The position numbers and the translations under genes are program-made. This document shows, piece by piece, positions 53,759 to 63,656 of a stretch of 64,000 nucleotides of DNA. How positions within the stretch are numbered: position 1 is the stretch's first letter; each line of letters begins with the position of its first letter. Location: assembly GCF_002917105.1 (NCBI RefSeq), contig NZ_PQFZ01000001.1:496001-560000 (forward strand), given 5' to 3'. The DNA is from Allobosea psychrotolerans. Lineage in GTDB: Bacteria > Pseudomonadota > Alphaproteobacteria > Rhizobiales > Beijerinckiaceae. A model generated the notes under the pieces. The model did not search any database. It was given only the letters and a program-made list of their open reading frames with translations, and had not been told where the DNA came from.

Positions 53759-55009
53759 ATGCAGACGGCGCGCGCGGTTCGGCGAGAGACGGCATCGGGG
53801 CTGACCTCGGCGGTCCATCGCAACAAGCCGCTCTCGAAGGCGGGCGTGCTGGAACGCATGTTCACGCTCGCCTTTTCCGGCCTGGTCTATCCACAGATCT
53901 GGGAAGACCCGGTCGTCGACATGGCGGCGCTGCAGCTCAAGCCCAGCGACCATGTCGTCGCCATCGCTTCGGGCTCCTGCAACATTCTGTCCTATCTCGC
54001 CGACGACCCTGGCCGGATCAGCGCGATCGATCTCAACGGCGCTCATATCGCGCTCGGCAAGCTCAAGCTCGCCGCCTTCGCGCGGATGCAGGGCCATGAC
54101 GAGGTGCTGCGCTTCTTCGGGCAGGCGCAGTCGCGCAGCAATGTCGCGTTCTACGACAGCGAGATCGCGCCGCATCTCGACCCGGTTTCGCGCGCCTATT
54201 GGGAGGGGCGCGGCCTGAACGGACGGCGCCGCATCAATCTCTTCGCGCGCAATTTCTATCGCTACGGCCTGCTCGGCCGCTTCATCGGGGCGGGCCATCT
54301 GCTGGGGCGCACGCTCGGCTGCGATCCGCGCATCATGCTCAAGGCGCGAAGCATGGACGAGCAGCGTGTGCTGTTCGACAGGCATCTAGCGCCGGTCTTC
54401 GACAAGCGACTGGTGCGCTGGCTGGTGCGCCAGCCGGCCTCGCTCTACGGGCTTGGTATCCCGCCGGCGCAATACAAGGCGCTGGCCGCCGATGGCGATG
54501 ACGGCATTCGCGGCGTGCTGCGCCACCGGCTGGAGCGGCTCGCCTGCGGCTTCGATCTCAAGACCAACTATTTCGCCCGCCAGGCCTTCGGGCGCGGCTA
54601 TGAGCCTGGACCGGATGCGGCCCTGCCGCCTTATCTGCAGCGCGGGAATTTCGCCGCCGTGAAGGCGCGGGCGGACCGCGTCGCCTATCACCAGAGCGCG
54701 ATCACGGCCTTCCTGGAGCGCCAGCCGGCCGAGAGCTGCGACGCCTATGTGCTGCTCGATGCGCAGGACTGGATGAACGACGCCGATCTCACTGCGCTCT
54801 GGTCGCAGATCACGCGTACAGCCAGACCCGGCGCGCGGGTGATCTTCCGCACGGCGGCCGACGAGCGCCTGCTGCCCGGCCGCGTGCCGGATGCGATCCT
54901 CGGCCAATGGCATTATCAGGAGGCGCGCAGCCGCGAGCTCGGGGCGCAGGACCGCTCCTCGATCTATGGCGCGTTCCACCTCTATGTCCTGCCGGAGCGC
55001 GTCGCGTGA
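53759..55009 (+). CDS. btaA: S-adenosylmethionine:diacylglycerol 3-amino-3-carboxypropyltransferase BtaA
   Basis: 416 residues, DUF3419. It makes diacylglyceryl-homoserine, the first step of the phosphorus-free betaine lipid DGTS. Family features: FSGLVYPQIWEDPVVDMAAL near residue 45, AIASGSCNILSYLADDPGRI (SAM-binding loop), AIDLNGAHIALGKLKLAAFA, and late LLDAQDWMNDADLTALW and HLYVLPERVA. The stop overlaps the btaB start, so the two enzymes are co-translated. Confidence 0.93.
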   Translation: MQTARAVRRETASGLTSAVHRNKPLSKAGVLERMFTLAFSGLVYPQIWEDPVVDMAALQLKPSDHVVAIASGSCNILSYLADDPGRISAIDLNGAHIALGKLKLAAFARMQGHDEVLRFFGQAQSRSNVAFYDSEIAPHLDPVSRAYWEGRGLNGRRRINLFARNFYRYGLLGRFIGAGHLLGRTLGCDPRIMLKARSMDEQRVLFDRHLAPVFDKRLVRWLVRQPASLYGLGIPPAQYKALAADGDDGIRGVLRHRLERLACGFDLKTNYFARQAFGRGYEPGPDAALPPYLQRGNFAAVKARADRVAYHQSAITAFLERQPAESCDAYVLLDAQDWMNDADLTALWSQITRTARPGARVIFRTAADERLLPGRVPDAILGQWHYQEARSRELGAQDRSSIYGAFHLYVLPERVA

Positions 55010-55674
55010 GGCTCGACCTGCCGCACGGCGAGGCGGCCGGGCTGATGGACGCGATGTATCGGCATCAGCGCCACATCTACGACGCCAGCCGCAAATTCTA
55101 TCTGCTCGGTCGCGACGAACTCATCGCCGGGCTGGCGCCGCCCGCGGGCGGCAGCATCCTGGAAGTGGGCTGCGGCACCGGGCGCAACCTGATCAAGATC
55201 GCGCAGGCCTATCCCGGCCGGCCCTGTTATGGGCTCGATGTCTCCTCCGAGATGCTGGCGACGGCGCGGCAGGCCGTGGCGCGGGCAGGCCTGTCCGACC
55301 GGATCCATCTGGCGCAGGCCGATGCCACGGCATTCGATGCGCAGGCCTTGTTCGGGCAGGCGGGTTTTGAGCGGATCGTGATCTCCTATGCGCTCTCGAT
55401 GATCCCGCCCTGGCAGGGCGTGGTGCGGCAGGCGTTGCGCTCGCTGACGCCGCATGGCGAATTGCACATCGTCGATTTCGGCAATCAGGCGGGCCTGGCC
55501 ACGCCGTTCAGGGCGGTGCTCAATCGCTGGCTCGCGCTGTTCCATGTCACGCCGCGCGGCGACCTAGCTACGGTGCTGGGTGAGATCGCGCAGGCTGAAC
55601 GCGCAGTGGCGAAAACCACGCCACTCTATCGCGGTTATGCCGTGCAGGCGGTGGCGCGGCGGCGCCCGAGCTAG
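55006..55674 (+). CDS. btaB: Diacylglyceryl-homoserine N-methyltransferase BtaB
   Basis: 222 residues from GTG 55006 inside the btaA stop (GTGA). Class I SAM methyltransferase: ILEVGCGTGRNLIKIAQAYP (motif I), GLDVSSEMLATA, and LHIVDFGNQAGL. It begins MDAMYRHQRHIYDASRKFYL, the BtaB N-terminal pattern. It trimethylates the BtaA product to DGTS. Gene order btaA-btaB and their overlap support the assignment. Confidence 0.92.
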   Translation: MRLDLPHGEAAGLMDAMYRHQRHIYDASRKFYLLGRDELIAGLAPPAGGSILEVGCGTGRNLIKIAQAYPGRPCYGLDVSSEMLATARQAVARAGLSDRIHLAQADATAFDAQALFGQAGFERIVISYALSMIPPWQGVVRQALRSLTPHGELHIVDFGNQAGLATPFRAVLNRWLALFHVTPRGDLATVLGEIAQAERAVAKTTPLYRGYAVQAVARRRPS

Positions 55675-55704
55675 TTCGGGTTGGATTGACGGTATGGTTC
55701 CGGC

Positions 55705-56265
55705 TCAATGCCGGGTTTCTGTCTCGCGTTCGCCGGTCATGCCCTCGACCGTGATCGCCGTGCGCTTGGGCATGCCGATGATCCGGCCGATCGTGGCGGG
55801 CAGCGGCATCATGCTGTGGGAGGCCTTCATCAGCGCGAGATTGGCCAGGATGTCGGGCGGGAAGGGCGTGACCTTGCGGCTCGTCATGTCGACATGCAGC
55901 GAGAGGTTCTCGCTGGTGGCGGCGAGCCAGCCTTCATGGGCGTGGCGCATTTCGAGATAGTAGTGCAGCCGCTTGTCGTCGAAGGCGATGAGTTGCGCCG
56001 TGACGCGGACCTGGTCGCCCTCGGTCAGTTCGCGCTTGTAGAGGACATGGCATTCGGCCGCGAAGCAGGAGGCGTGGCGCGTCTCGAGATAGTTCTGGTT
56101 CAGCCCGACGAGCGAGAACACCTCGTCGACAGCCCTGTCGAACAGCACATGATAATAGGCCATGGTGAGATGGCCGTTATAGTCGATCCATTGCGGCTCG
56201 ACCCGCATGGCCGACGAGACGAAGGGTGCGAAGAACAGCGCGGGAGCGCGGATATTGTCTTTCAC
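55705..56265 (-). CDS. Acyl-CoA thioesterase, hot-dog fold
   Basis: 186 residues, one 4HBT-type hot-dog domain. VEPQWIDYNGHLTMAYYHVL holds the Asp/Asn-Gly-His active-site pattern, followed by a helix VFSLVGLNQNYLETRHASCF and the beta core. It resembles the thioesterases linked to carnitine/betaine catabolism, but its CoA substrate is not known. Convergent with btaB. Confidence 0.85.
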   Translation of the reverse strand: MKDNIRAPALFFAPFVSSAMRVEPQWIDYNGHLTMAYYHVLFDRAVDEVFSLVGLNQNYLETRHASCFAAECHVLYKRELTEGDQVRVTAQLIAFDDKRLHYYLEMRHAHEGWLAATSENLSLHVDMTSRKVTPFPPDILANLALMKASHSMMPLPATIGRIIGMPKRTAITVEGMTGERETETRH

Positions 56266-56506
56266 GGTCGCCCTCCCTACTCAACGCCACACCGACGGTG
56301 CCGGTCCGTCCGCGACATGTAGATGATGATCAATCCGCAACCGCGTCATTGCGGCTGCCCATTCCGTGTCGGCATGGTCTACTATGCACCAATCCTGTTT
56401 GCCGTCAGCCCGGCGGTGAGGCAAGAGAGCAGTCTTCGCCATGCTGGTGTCGAGATCGTGACCATCTGCGAAACCGAATAGTTCCAAGTCTAAGCGCTAG
56501 AACCGG

Positions 56507-57955
56507 ATGTTGACAATGAGCTTGCCCGCCGCTGCCCTTCATGACGCCCCCGCTTCAGCCGCAACGCTGCCGCCCTCGCCCGAGGCCGTCGCGGCCGTGA
56601 CGCGCGCCCTGGCGGCCTCTTTCGGCAACCGCCTCGTCACCAGCCTGGCGGTGCGCCAGCAGCATGGCCATACGCTGACCTGGATCCCGAACCAGCCGCC
56701 CGATGCCGTCGTGTTTCCGCAGAGCACGGAAGAGGTGGCCGAGATCGTCAAGCTCTGCGGTGCCCATGGCGTGCCGGTCATCGCGTTTGGCACCGGGACC
56801 TCGCTGGAAGGCCATGTCAACGCGCCTTTTGGCGGCGTCTGCATCGATATGAGCCAGATGAAGCGGATCATCGCCGTCCATGGCGAGGATCTCGACTGCG
56901 TGGTCGAGGCCGGCGTGACCCGCAAGGAATTGAACGAGAACCTGCGCGATCAGGGCCTGTTCTTCCCGATCGACCCCGGCGCCGACGCCTCGATCGGCGG
57001 CATGGCGGCGACGCGGGCCTCGGGTACCAACGCCGTGCGCTACGGCACGATGAAGGACAATGTCCTGGCGCTGACTGCCGTGATGGCCGACGGCTCGATC
57101 GTGAAGACCTCGACGCGGGCACGGAAAACCTCGGCCGGCTACGACCTCACCCGCCTTCTGGTCGGTTCGGAAGGCACGCTCGGCATCATCACCGAGGTCA
57201 CGCTGAAGCTGCACGGCATTCCCGAGGCGATCTCGGCCGGCGTCTGCCCGTTTCCCTCGGTCAAGGCGGCTTGCGACGCGACCATCGTCACGATCCAGTC
57301 CGGCCTGCCGGTGGCGCGCATCGAGCTGCTCGACGATGTGATGATCCGCGGCGTCAACCTGCACTCCAAGCTCGGCCTGCCCGAAACCACCATGCTCTTC
57401 GTCGAGTTCCACGGCTCGGAAGCCGGCGTGAAGGAGCAGGCGGAGCGTTTCGGCGAGATCGCGGCCGAATATGGCGGCGGACCGTTCGACTGGGCGACCA
57501 AGGCCGAGGACCGCTCGAGACTCTGGCAGGCTCGCCACGATGCCTATTGGGCTGCCAAGGCGTTGCGGCCGGGCTTCGATTCCGTTGCCACTGATGTCTG
57601 CGTGCCGATCTCGCGACTGGCTGAATGCGTCGAGGAGACCAAGCGCGACATCGACGCCATGGGCCTGATCGCGCCGATCGCCGGTCATGTCGGCGACGGC
57701 AATTTCCACACCCAGCCGATCGTCGACCTGAACGATCCCGAGGAGGTCGCCCGCAGCCAGGGCTTCATCGACCGCCTGGTCAAGCGCGCGCTCGCCATGG
57801 GCGGCACCTGCACCGGCGAGCATGGCGTCGGCCAGAAGAAGATCAAATATCTCGAGGCCGAGCATGGTGCGCCGGCGCTTGCGGTGATGCGGACACTGAA
57901 GCGCTCGCTCGACCCGCAGAACATCCTCAACCCGGGCAAGATCATCGCGCTATGA
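56507..57955 (+). CDS. FAD-binding oxidase, D-lactate dehydrogenase (LDHD) type
   Basis: 482 residues. N-terminal VAO-type FAD domain: PDAVVFPQSTEEVAEIVKLC, VIAFGTGTSLEGHVNAPFGG, DPGADASIGGMAATRASGTN, VGSEGTLGIITEVTLKL. The C-terminal domain has GHVGDGNFH and TGEHGVGQKK, the metal/substrate site of the GlcD/LDHD group. It would oxidise D-lactate or another 2-hydroxy acid, passing electrons to a quinone or cytochrome. Start ATG 56507 or 56516. The 241-bp gap before it shows no gene I can support. Confidence 0.9.
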   Translation: MLTMSLPAAALHDAPASAATLPPSPEAVAAVTRALAASFGNRLVTSLAVRQQHGHTLTWIPNQPPDAVVFPQSTEEVAEIVKLCGAHGVPVIAFGTGTSLEGHVNAPFGGVCIDMSQMKRIIAVHGEDLDCVVEAGVTRKELNENLRDQGLFFPIDPGADASIGGMAATRASGTNAVRYGTMKDNVLALTAVMADGSIVKTSTRARKTSAGYDLTRLLVGSEGTLGIITEVTLKLHGIPEAISAGVCPFPSVKAACDATIVTIQSGLPVARIELLDDVMIRGVNLHSKLGLPETTMLFVEFHGSEAGVKEQAERFGEIAAEYGGGPFDWATKAEDRSRLWQARHDAYWAAKALRPGFDSVATDVCVPISRLAECVEETKRDIDAMGLIAPIAGHVGDGNFHTQPIVDLNDPEEVARSQGFIDRLVKRALAMGGTCTGEHGVGQKKIKYLEAEHGAPALAVMRTLKRSLDPQNILNPGKIIAL

Positions 57956-58077
57956 GGCGTCGTGGCCGTGCGCGGCTGCTTCCCGGGAACGAAATGTCGT
58001 GATCTTGCCGCGACGTAACGGCATGATCGCGAGGCCTGACATGCCTGGACCGGAAACGACGAGGACACAGCCCGCCG

Positions 58078-61000
58078 TTGCGTGAGACTCTGACAGTCCT
58101 GGCCGGCCTGCTCGTGCTGGCGCTGCTTGCCGCCTTGATCGGACCGGGCTTCGTCGACTGGCGAGGCTACCGGCCGCAGATCGAGGCGCGGCTGAGCTCT
58201 GTGCTCGGCGTCGAGACGCGCGTCGCCGGCGGCATCGGCTTGCGCTTGTTGCCGTCGCCCCGCCTGACCCTGGGCGATGTCCGGGTCGGCGGTGCCCCCG
58301 ATGCTGCGAGCTCGGTCGCCGTCGAGCAGTTGACCGTCGAGCTGGCGCTGTCGGCCCTGGTGCGCGGCGATTTCCGCTTCGCCGACGCGCAGGCCGAGGG
58401 CGCGACGCTCTCCATCGTCGTCGACGAGGCGGGAGCCATCCGCCTCCCGGCAAGCGCGGGTGGCGGCCTGCCGGCGCATACCAGCCTCGACAAGCTCAGC
58501 ATCCGGCGTTCGGCACTGATCTGGCGCGATGCCGGCAAGGCGCCGGTGACGTTGATGCCCGTCGCGGCCGAAGTCTCCGCCGTCAGCCTCGCCGGACCCT
58601 GGCGGATCGAGGGCGAAGTCGCGGGCTCGTCGCTGCGCATCACCACTGGCGCGATCGAGCCCGATGGCCGCCTGCGCGCCAAGGCCTCGATCACGGGCGA
58701 CGCCATTCAGATCGGCTTCGACGGCAATTTCCTGCTCCCTGCGGTTCAGGACGGCGTCAGTGCAGGGCTGGAGGGAGCCTTCACGCTGGCGCCTGGTGGC
58801 GCGCTCAGCCTGGCCGGGCGCGTCAGCGGCGGCAGCAAGCAGCTCGACCTCGCCGGCCTGGTGCTCGACATTGGCGGCGGCGCGGCGCGGCTCGAAGGCG
58901 AGGGCCAGTTTTTTCCGGCGGGCGGAACAGGCTCGCTGGCGCTCAGGGCGCGCCGGCTCGATCTCGATGCGCTGACGAAGGCACTCTCCGAACGCGCCGG
59001 TTTCGAGCACGCGCTCCACGCGCTGCCTGGCCCGTTCGACATCAGCCTCGATCTCGACCAGTTGATCTGGCGCGGCGAGGATTTCTCGGCTTTCGGGCTG
59101 CGCGGGCGGCTCGATGAAGGCGGCCTGAGCGGCGCTGCCGCTTCCGTCCGGGTTGCAGGCGCCCTGGTGGGGGCGACCGGGGCTGCGGATGCCAAGGGCA
59201 TTGCCGGCCGCCTCAACCTCAAGGCCGAGGATTCCCGCCGTGTCGCGCTCGTGCTCGCACGGGCCGGGCTCGATCCGGCCCTGGCCGACCTCGTTGCGGG
59301 GCTGGGCCAGATCGACGCCGAGGCGGTGGGCGCCTGGGATGGCGGGCGGGTCGCGTTCGAGCGGCTCTTGGTGACGGGCTCGTCGGGCCTCAGGCTGGAG
59401 GGCTCCGGCGATATCGTGGCCGAGCGCCTGGCGGCGAAGCTCGCGCTCAATGGTCTCGACCTCAACATGCTGCCTCCGGCCGAGAGTTTGGCGGGGCTTG
59501 TCGGCGGGCGCGATCTCGCGCTCGATCTCGCCTTGAGCAATGCCCGCTTCCGCAATGCGCCTGCAGGCTCGGCCAGTCTCGATCTGCGCCGCGACGGCGC
59601 GGTCTGGCGGCTCAGCCGGCTTGCGATCGAAGGCTTCGGCGGCGTCGCGGTCACGGGCTCGGGCGCGTTGCTGGCCGAAGGCGGCGAGATCTCGGGCCGC
59701 ATCCGTGCCCCTCGCTTCGAGACATTGGCCGCACTCGCCGGCCCGCTGCTGCCGGACGTGGCCCGGCAGGCGCTGGCGCGCGCCGGCGACGGGCTCTCCC
59801 GGCTGGATGCGAGCTTTCGCCTGACGCGCTCGGCCGGGGGGGAGACCGGGATCGCAGCCGAGGGTATGGCACAGGCCGGCGCGCTTGCCCTCGATGGCCG
59901 GATCGATCCATCCGGCGCATGGCGTAAAGCCGGCTTGCGCTTCGACATGAGCGACCGGCGCCAGGTCTTCGCGGCGCTGGGTCTGCCCGCGCCGCAGCTC
60001 GGTGGTCCCGGACGTTTCACCCTGGAGCAGCAGCCCGGCCGCCTGATGGGTTCGCTCGCGGGGCCCGGCCTTTCGCTGGTGCTGGAAGGCGAGGGTGGCA
60101 ATGCCGCGCGGTTGAGCCTGCAGGCGGACCGTCCCGGCCAGATCCTGCCCGAAGGTCCCGCGCGATTGATGCCGGATGGGTTGTTCGATGCGAGCGGTCG
60201 CGTCGGCTTCACCGCTGACGGCGTCGCGCTCGACGATCTCGTCGCCAATCTCGGCGGCGTCAATGCCAAGGGGGCTCTCGTCCTGGCGCGCGATGGCGGG
60301 TTGTCGGGCCGGCTGTCGCTGCCGGGCCTGGATCTGCGCGCCCTGCTCGGCGGCGCGCTGGGTGCAAGCCCGGCGCCGCCGGGCTCGACCTGGTCGACCG
60401 TCCGTTTTGGGCCTGTCGTCGGGCTCGGCGATCTCAAGCTTGCGATCGAGGCCACCTCGCTCGTTGCGAGCGACGCCGTCATGTTGCGCGACGCCCGCTT
60501 CACACTCCAGGCCGACCGCGACGGGGCGAGCATCGAGGATTTGAGCGGGGCCTATGGCGGCGGCACCCTGTCGGGCCGCGTCGCGTTGCGCCGCGAGGGC
60601 GGGCTGGCGCAGCTTTCGGGCCGTATCGGGCTGACGCAGCTCGATCTCGCCGCGCTGACGCATGGTGCGCTCGGCGGCAAGCTGTCCGGTCAGGTCGAGG
60701 CCGGCGGCTCCGGCGAAAGCCCGGCGCGGTTGATCGCCGGGCTCGGCGGCACCGGCTCCGTGACGCTGATCGGCGCCAGCCTGTCGCGCTTCGACCCGGC
60801 AGCCTATGCGCGCGTCATTGCCGCAACGGGCGAGGACGCCTCCGAGAGCGAGACGGCGCGATTGCAGGGCCGTCTGGGCGAGGCGCTCGACAGTGGCGCC
60901 TGGGCGCTCGGGGATGTGACCTTGCCCTTCACGCTGGCCGGCGGGCTCGCGCGGCTGCAGCCATTCAGCTTCGAGCGCAGCGGCCTGCGCGCGGAGGCGA

Positions 61001-61680
61001 CTGGCCTCATCGACCTGCGCGCCCTGAGCGCCGATCTGCGCTTGGGCCTGCGGCCGCTTGGAGGCTTGCCGAAGGGCTGGCCGAGCGACGCGCCGCAGAT
61101 CGGCGTCGCCTGGCGCGGGCCGCTCTCGGCGTTGCAGCGCGAGACCGATGTCGGGGCGCTGTCCAATGCGGTCGCAGCCCGTGCCCTGGCGCGCGAGATC
61201 GAGCGCGTCGAAGCCTTCGAGGCCGATGCGCGTGAGCGCGCGGCGAATTCGCGGCGGCTTCGAGCGGAGCGCGAGATGCGCGAGAACGAGCGCAAGCTCA
61301 ACGAGTTCATCAAGGCTGAGGAGGAGCGCAAGCTCGCCGAGGAGAAGCGGGCGGAGGAGGCAAAGCGCTTGGAGGAGCTGCGTCGCCTGGCCGAAGAGAA
61401 GAAGGCCGAGGACAGCAAACGAGCCGAACAGGCCCGGCAGGAGCAGGAGGCGCGCGGCCGGTCCGAGGCCGAGGAGCGCGCCCGAGCGGCCGCGGCCCGC
61501 GGAGCCTCGCAACCGCAACAGCCCGGCCCGCTCGTGCTGCCCGGTGCGCCGCGCGCCAGTTTCCCGGAACCCGATCTTCAGCCGGCAAGGCCGGGCGGCT
61601 CGGTGCCGCCGCCCCTGCCGCCTCCGATGGCGATCGAATCCGTGCCGCGTCCGCTTTCGCGCAGCGTCCAGCCAAACTGA
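58078..61680 (+). CDS. AsmA-like large envelope protein with C-terminal coiled coil
   Basis: 1200 residues. An N-terminal membrane helix (LTVLAGLLVLALLAALIGP) is followed by DWRGYRPQIEARLSSVLG, the AsmA N-terminal pattern, then a very long beta-rich region and the AsmA_2 domain (about residues 800-1030). These proteins form bridge-like grooves thought to move phospholipids to the outer membrane. The last ~170 residues differ: a Glu/Lys/Arg-rich coiled coil (ERKLNEFIKAEEERKLAEEK) and a Pro-rich tail. Start TTG 58078 (RETLTVLAG) is preferred, with GAGGA upstream. Confidence 0.88.
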   Translation: MRETLTVLAGLLVLALLAALIGPGFVDWRGYRPQIEARLSSVLGVETRVAGGIGLRLLPSPRLTLGDVRVGGAPDAASSVAVEQLTVELALSALVRGDFRFADAQAEGATLSIVVDEAGAIRLPASAGGGLPAHTSLDKLSIRRSALIWRDAGKAPVTLMPVAAEVSAVSLAGPWRIEGEVAGSSLRITTGAIEPDGRLRAKASITGDAIQIGFDGNFLLPAVQDGVSAGLEGAFTLAPGGALSLAGRVSGGSKQLDLAGLVLDIGGGAARLEGEGQFFPAGGTGSLALRARRLDLDALTKALSERAGFEHALHALPGPFDISLDLDQLIWRGEDFSAFGLRGRLDEGGLSGAAASVRVAGALVGATGAADAKGIAGRLNLKAEDSRRVALVLARAGLDPALADLVAGLGQIDAEAVGAWDGGRVAFERLLVTGSSGLRLEGSGDIVAERLAAKLALNGLDLNMLPPAESLAGLVGGRDLALDLALSNARFRNAPAGSASLDLRRDGAVWRLSRLAIEGFGGVAVTGSGALLAEGGEISGRIRAPRFETLAALAGPLLPDVARQALARAGDGLSRLDASFRLTRSAGGETGIAAEGMAQAGALALDGRIDPSGAWRKAGLRFDMSDRRQVFAALGLPAPQLGGPGRFTLEQQPGRLMGSLAGPGLSLVLEGEGGNAARLSLQADRPGQILPEGPARLMPDGLFDASGRVGFTADGVALDDLVANLGGVNAKGALVLARDGGLSGRLSLPGLDLRALLGGALGASPAPPGSTWSTVRFGPVVGLGDLKLAIEATSLVASDAVMLRDARFTLQADRDGASIEDLSGAYGGGTLSGRVALRREGGLAQLSGRIGLTQLDLAALTHGALGGKLSGQVEAGGSGESPARLIAGLGGTGSVTLIGASLSRFDPAAYARVIAATGEDASESETARLQGRLGEALDSGAWALGDVTLPFTLAGGLARLQPFSFERSGLRAEATGLIDLRALSADLRLGLRPLGGLPKGWPSDAPQIGVAWRGPLSALQRETDVGALSNAVAARALAREIERVEAFEADARERAANSRRLRAEREMRENERKLNEFIKAEEERKLAEEKRAEEAKRLEELRRLAEEKKAEDSKRAEQARQEQEARGRSEAEERARAAAARGASQPQQPGPLVLPGAPRASFPEPDLQPARPGGSVPPPLPPPMAIESVPRPLSRSVQPN

Positions 61681-61742
61681 TTCAAGTTCTTTGCAGCAAG
61701 TTCTTGGCAGAGTGATTCAAGTCGCTGGCGCTTTGATTCAAT
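61678..61742. repeat. Short direct repeats after asmA
   Basis: TGATTCAA occurs at 61678, 61713 and 61734, and CAAGTTCTT at 61683 and 61698. The first unit includes the asmA stop codon. Unknown role, perhaps recent local duplication. Confidence 0.5.
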
Positions 61743-61791
61743 AGGGCGCCGCAAGCCGCTGGGATTGCACCGCTTTTGTTTGTCGCGGCGC

Positions 61792-62016
61792 TTACGCGCC
61801 GGCGGCGAGCCGGCGGTAATGTGCGAGCACATGCAGCCGCAGTGCCGAAGAGAGGTTGTTGCCCTCGCGCCGGGAATCAATCTCGACGATCAGGGCTGCC
61901 ATCGTGCGCCCCTCGGCTGCCGCGATCTCCTTCAGGGCGGTCCAGAACGGATCCTCGAGCGAGACGCTCGTACGGTGGCCGGCAATGGAGAGCGAGTGCT
62001 TGCGCTCGCGGCTCAT
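61792..62016 (-). CDS. Ribbon-helix-helix domain protein (RHH_4 type)
   Basis: 74 residues. HRTSVSLEDPFWTALKEIAA forms the beta strand and first helix, and EGRTMAALIVEIDSRREGNN the second, the RHH_4 pattern. Likely a small DNA-binding protein; targets unknown. Its ATG overlaps the stop of the DUF4169 gene by 4 bp. In Hyphomicrobiales it is regularly found with fumC and sspB. Confidence 0.88.
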   Translation of the reverse strand: MSRERKHSLSIAGHRTSVSLEDPFWTALKEIAAAEGRTMAALIVEIDSRREGNNLSSALRLHVLAHYRRLAAGA

Positions 62017-62204
62017 CGCTTCGGGGCGTCGCCGTCGAGCCGGTGGCCGTCGAGTTCCCGGGTGGCCTTGTCGCGCTCGGCATCGCTCAGGCTGCGTTCG
62101 GCCTTGCTGCGGCCGAAGGTGATGCGGTTCTGCTGCGCCTGGTCCTCGGCGTCCTGCCGGGCGCGCTGCTTGCGCGCGCGACGGAGATTGATGATCTCGG
62201 CCAT
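62013..62204 (-). CDS. DUF4169 family small basic protein
   Basis: 63 residues, MAEIINLRRARKQRARQDAE and NRITFGRSKAERSLSDAERD are the family hallmarks. Charged, helical, no signal peptide; function unknown. Between fumC (14 bp upstream) and the RHH gene (4-bp overlap), so probably in one operon. Confidence 0.9.
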   Translation of the reverse strand: MAEIINLRRARKQRARQDAEDQAQQNRITFGRSKAERSLSDAERDKATRELDGHRLDGDAPKR

Positions 62205-62218
62205 GGCGCGCTCCGTGC

Positions 62219-63613
62219 TCAGGCCGGCCCGAGCATCAGCTCGGGTTTGACCGTTGCGTCGAATAATTCACCCGACACGCCGGCGCGCAAGGCTTCCTCG
62301 CGCAGGGTCGTGCCATTGTGATGGGCCGCCTTGGCGATGCCGGCGGCCTGATCGTAGCCGATGGCGGGCGCCAGCGCTGTGACCAGCATCAGCGAGCGTG
62401 AGAGCAACTCCGTCAGGCGGTGCTCATTGGCGACGATGCCTTCGACGCAATGGGCCTGGAAGCTCGCAGCCGCATCCGCCAGCAGCCGGACCGACTGCAG
62501 GAAGGCGCTGGCGATCACCGGCTTGAACACGTTCAGCTCGAAATGGCCCTGGCTCGCGGCGAAGCCGATCGTCGCCTGATTGCCATGGACTTGCGTCGCC
62601 ACCATGGTCAGCGCCTCGGCCTGGGTCGGGTTGACCTTGCCGGGCATGATCGAGGAGCCGGGCTCGTTCTCCGGCAGGCTGATCTCGCCAAGCCCCGAGC
62701 GTGGGCCGGAGCCCATCAGGCGGATGTCGTTGCCGATCTTGAACAGGTCCGACGCCAGCGCCGCGAGCGCGCCATGTGCTGCGGCCAGCGCGCCATGGCT
62801 CGCCAGGGCCTCGAACTTGTTGTCGGCGGTGCGGAAGGGCAGGCCGGTCAAGGCGGTGACTTCCTTGGCGAAGAGCACGGCGAAATCGTGATGGGTGTTG
62901 AGGCCGGTGCCGACAGCCGTACCGCCCTGCGCCAGCGCGTAGAGGCCACCGAGCGAGGCCTCGATGCGGCCGATGCCGAGATGTATCTGCGCGGCGTAGC
63001 CAGAGAATTCCTGGCCGAGCGTGACCGGCGTCGCATCCTGGAGATGGGTGCGGCCGATCTTGATCAGATCCTTGAAGGCCTCGGCCTTGGCCTGCAGCGC
63101 CTTTTCGAGGTTGCGCAGCGCCGGCAGCAGCAGTCGGGAGAGTTCGAGCACGGCAGCGATATGCATCGCGGTCGGGAAGCAGTCGTTGGAGGATTGGCCG
63201 CGATTGACGTGGTCATTGGGGTGGACCGGGCTCTTGGCGCCGAGACCAACGCCGAGCAACTCGTTGGCGCGGTTCGCCAGCACCTCGTTGACGTTCATAT
63301 TGGTCTGCGTGCCCGAGCCCGTCTGCCATACGACCAGCGGGAAATGCCCGTCGAACTTGCCACCGAGCGCCTCGTCGGCCGCCTGGCCGATCGCACCCGC
63401 GACACGCTGCTCGACCAGGCCGAGGCGCGCATTGACATGGGCGGCGGCCTTCTTGACCAGCACAAGTGCGTGGATGAGCGGCAGGGGCATGCGTTCACGC
63501 TCGCCGCCGATGCGGAAATTCTCAAGCGAGCGCTGCGTCTGAGCGCCCCAGTAACGATCGGCAGGCACGGCGATCGGCCCGAAGGAATCGGTTTCGGTGC
63601 GTGTCTCGGACAT
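62219..63613 (-). CDS. fumC: Class II fumarate hydratase FumC
   Basis: 464 residues, iron-free fumarase of the TCA cycle converting fumarate to malate. The superfamily signature [11 protein letters not shown] is intact; also [33 protein letters not shown] and [16 protein letters not shown]. It lies between sspB and the DUF4169 gene on the same strand. Confidence 0.97.
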   Translation of the reverse strand: MSETRTETDSFGPIAVPADRYWGAQTQRSLENFRIGGERERMPLPLIHALVLVKKAAAHVNARLGLVEQRVAGAIGQAADEALGGKFDGHFPLVVWQTGSGTQTNMNVNEVLANRANELLGVGLGAKSPVHPNDHVNRGQSSNDCFPTAMHIAAVLELSRLLLPALRNLEKALQAKAEAFKDLIKIGRTHLQDATPVTLGQEFSGYAAQIHLGIGRIEASLGGLYALAQGGTAVGTGLNTHHDFAVLFAKEVTALTGLPFRTADNKFEALASHGALAAAHGALAALASDLFKIGNDIRLMGSGPRSGLGEISLPENEPGSSIMPGKVNPTQAEALTMVATQVHGNQATIGFAASQGHFELNVFKPVIASAFLQSVRLLADAAASFQAHCVEGIVANEHRLTELLSRSLMLVTALAPAIGYDQAAGIAKAAHHNGTTLREEALRAGVSGELFDATVKPELMLGPA

Positions 63614-63656
63614 GGGTCGCCGTCAGGTTTTCGGGTGGGTCAGATCTTCTTGTACG

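Noticed and set aside
56281-56487. 68-codon minus-strand frame between the thioesterase and the LDHD-type gene
   Set aside because: No ribosome-binding site, no recognisable pattern, and it would occupy the probable promoter region; possible but not supported.
57685-61518. 1277-codon minus-strand open frame opposite the AsmA-like gene
   Set aside because: Composition is random Arg/Ala/Gln-rich with no domain, while the plus strand codes a clear AsmA N-terminus; it is a codon-bias shadow.
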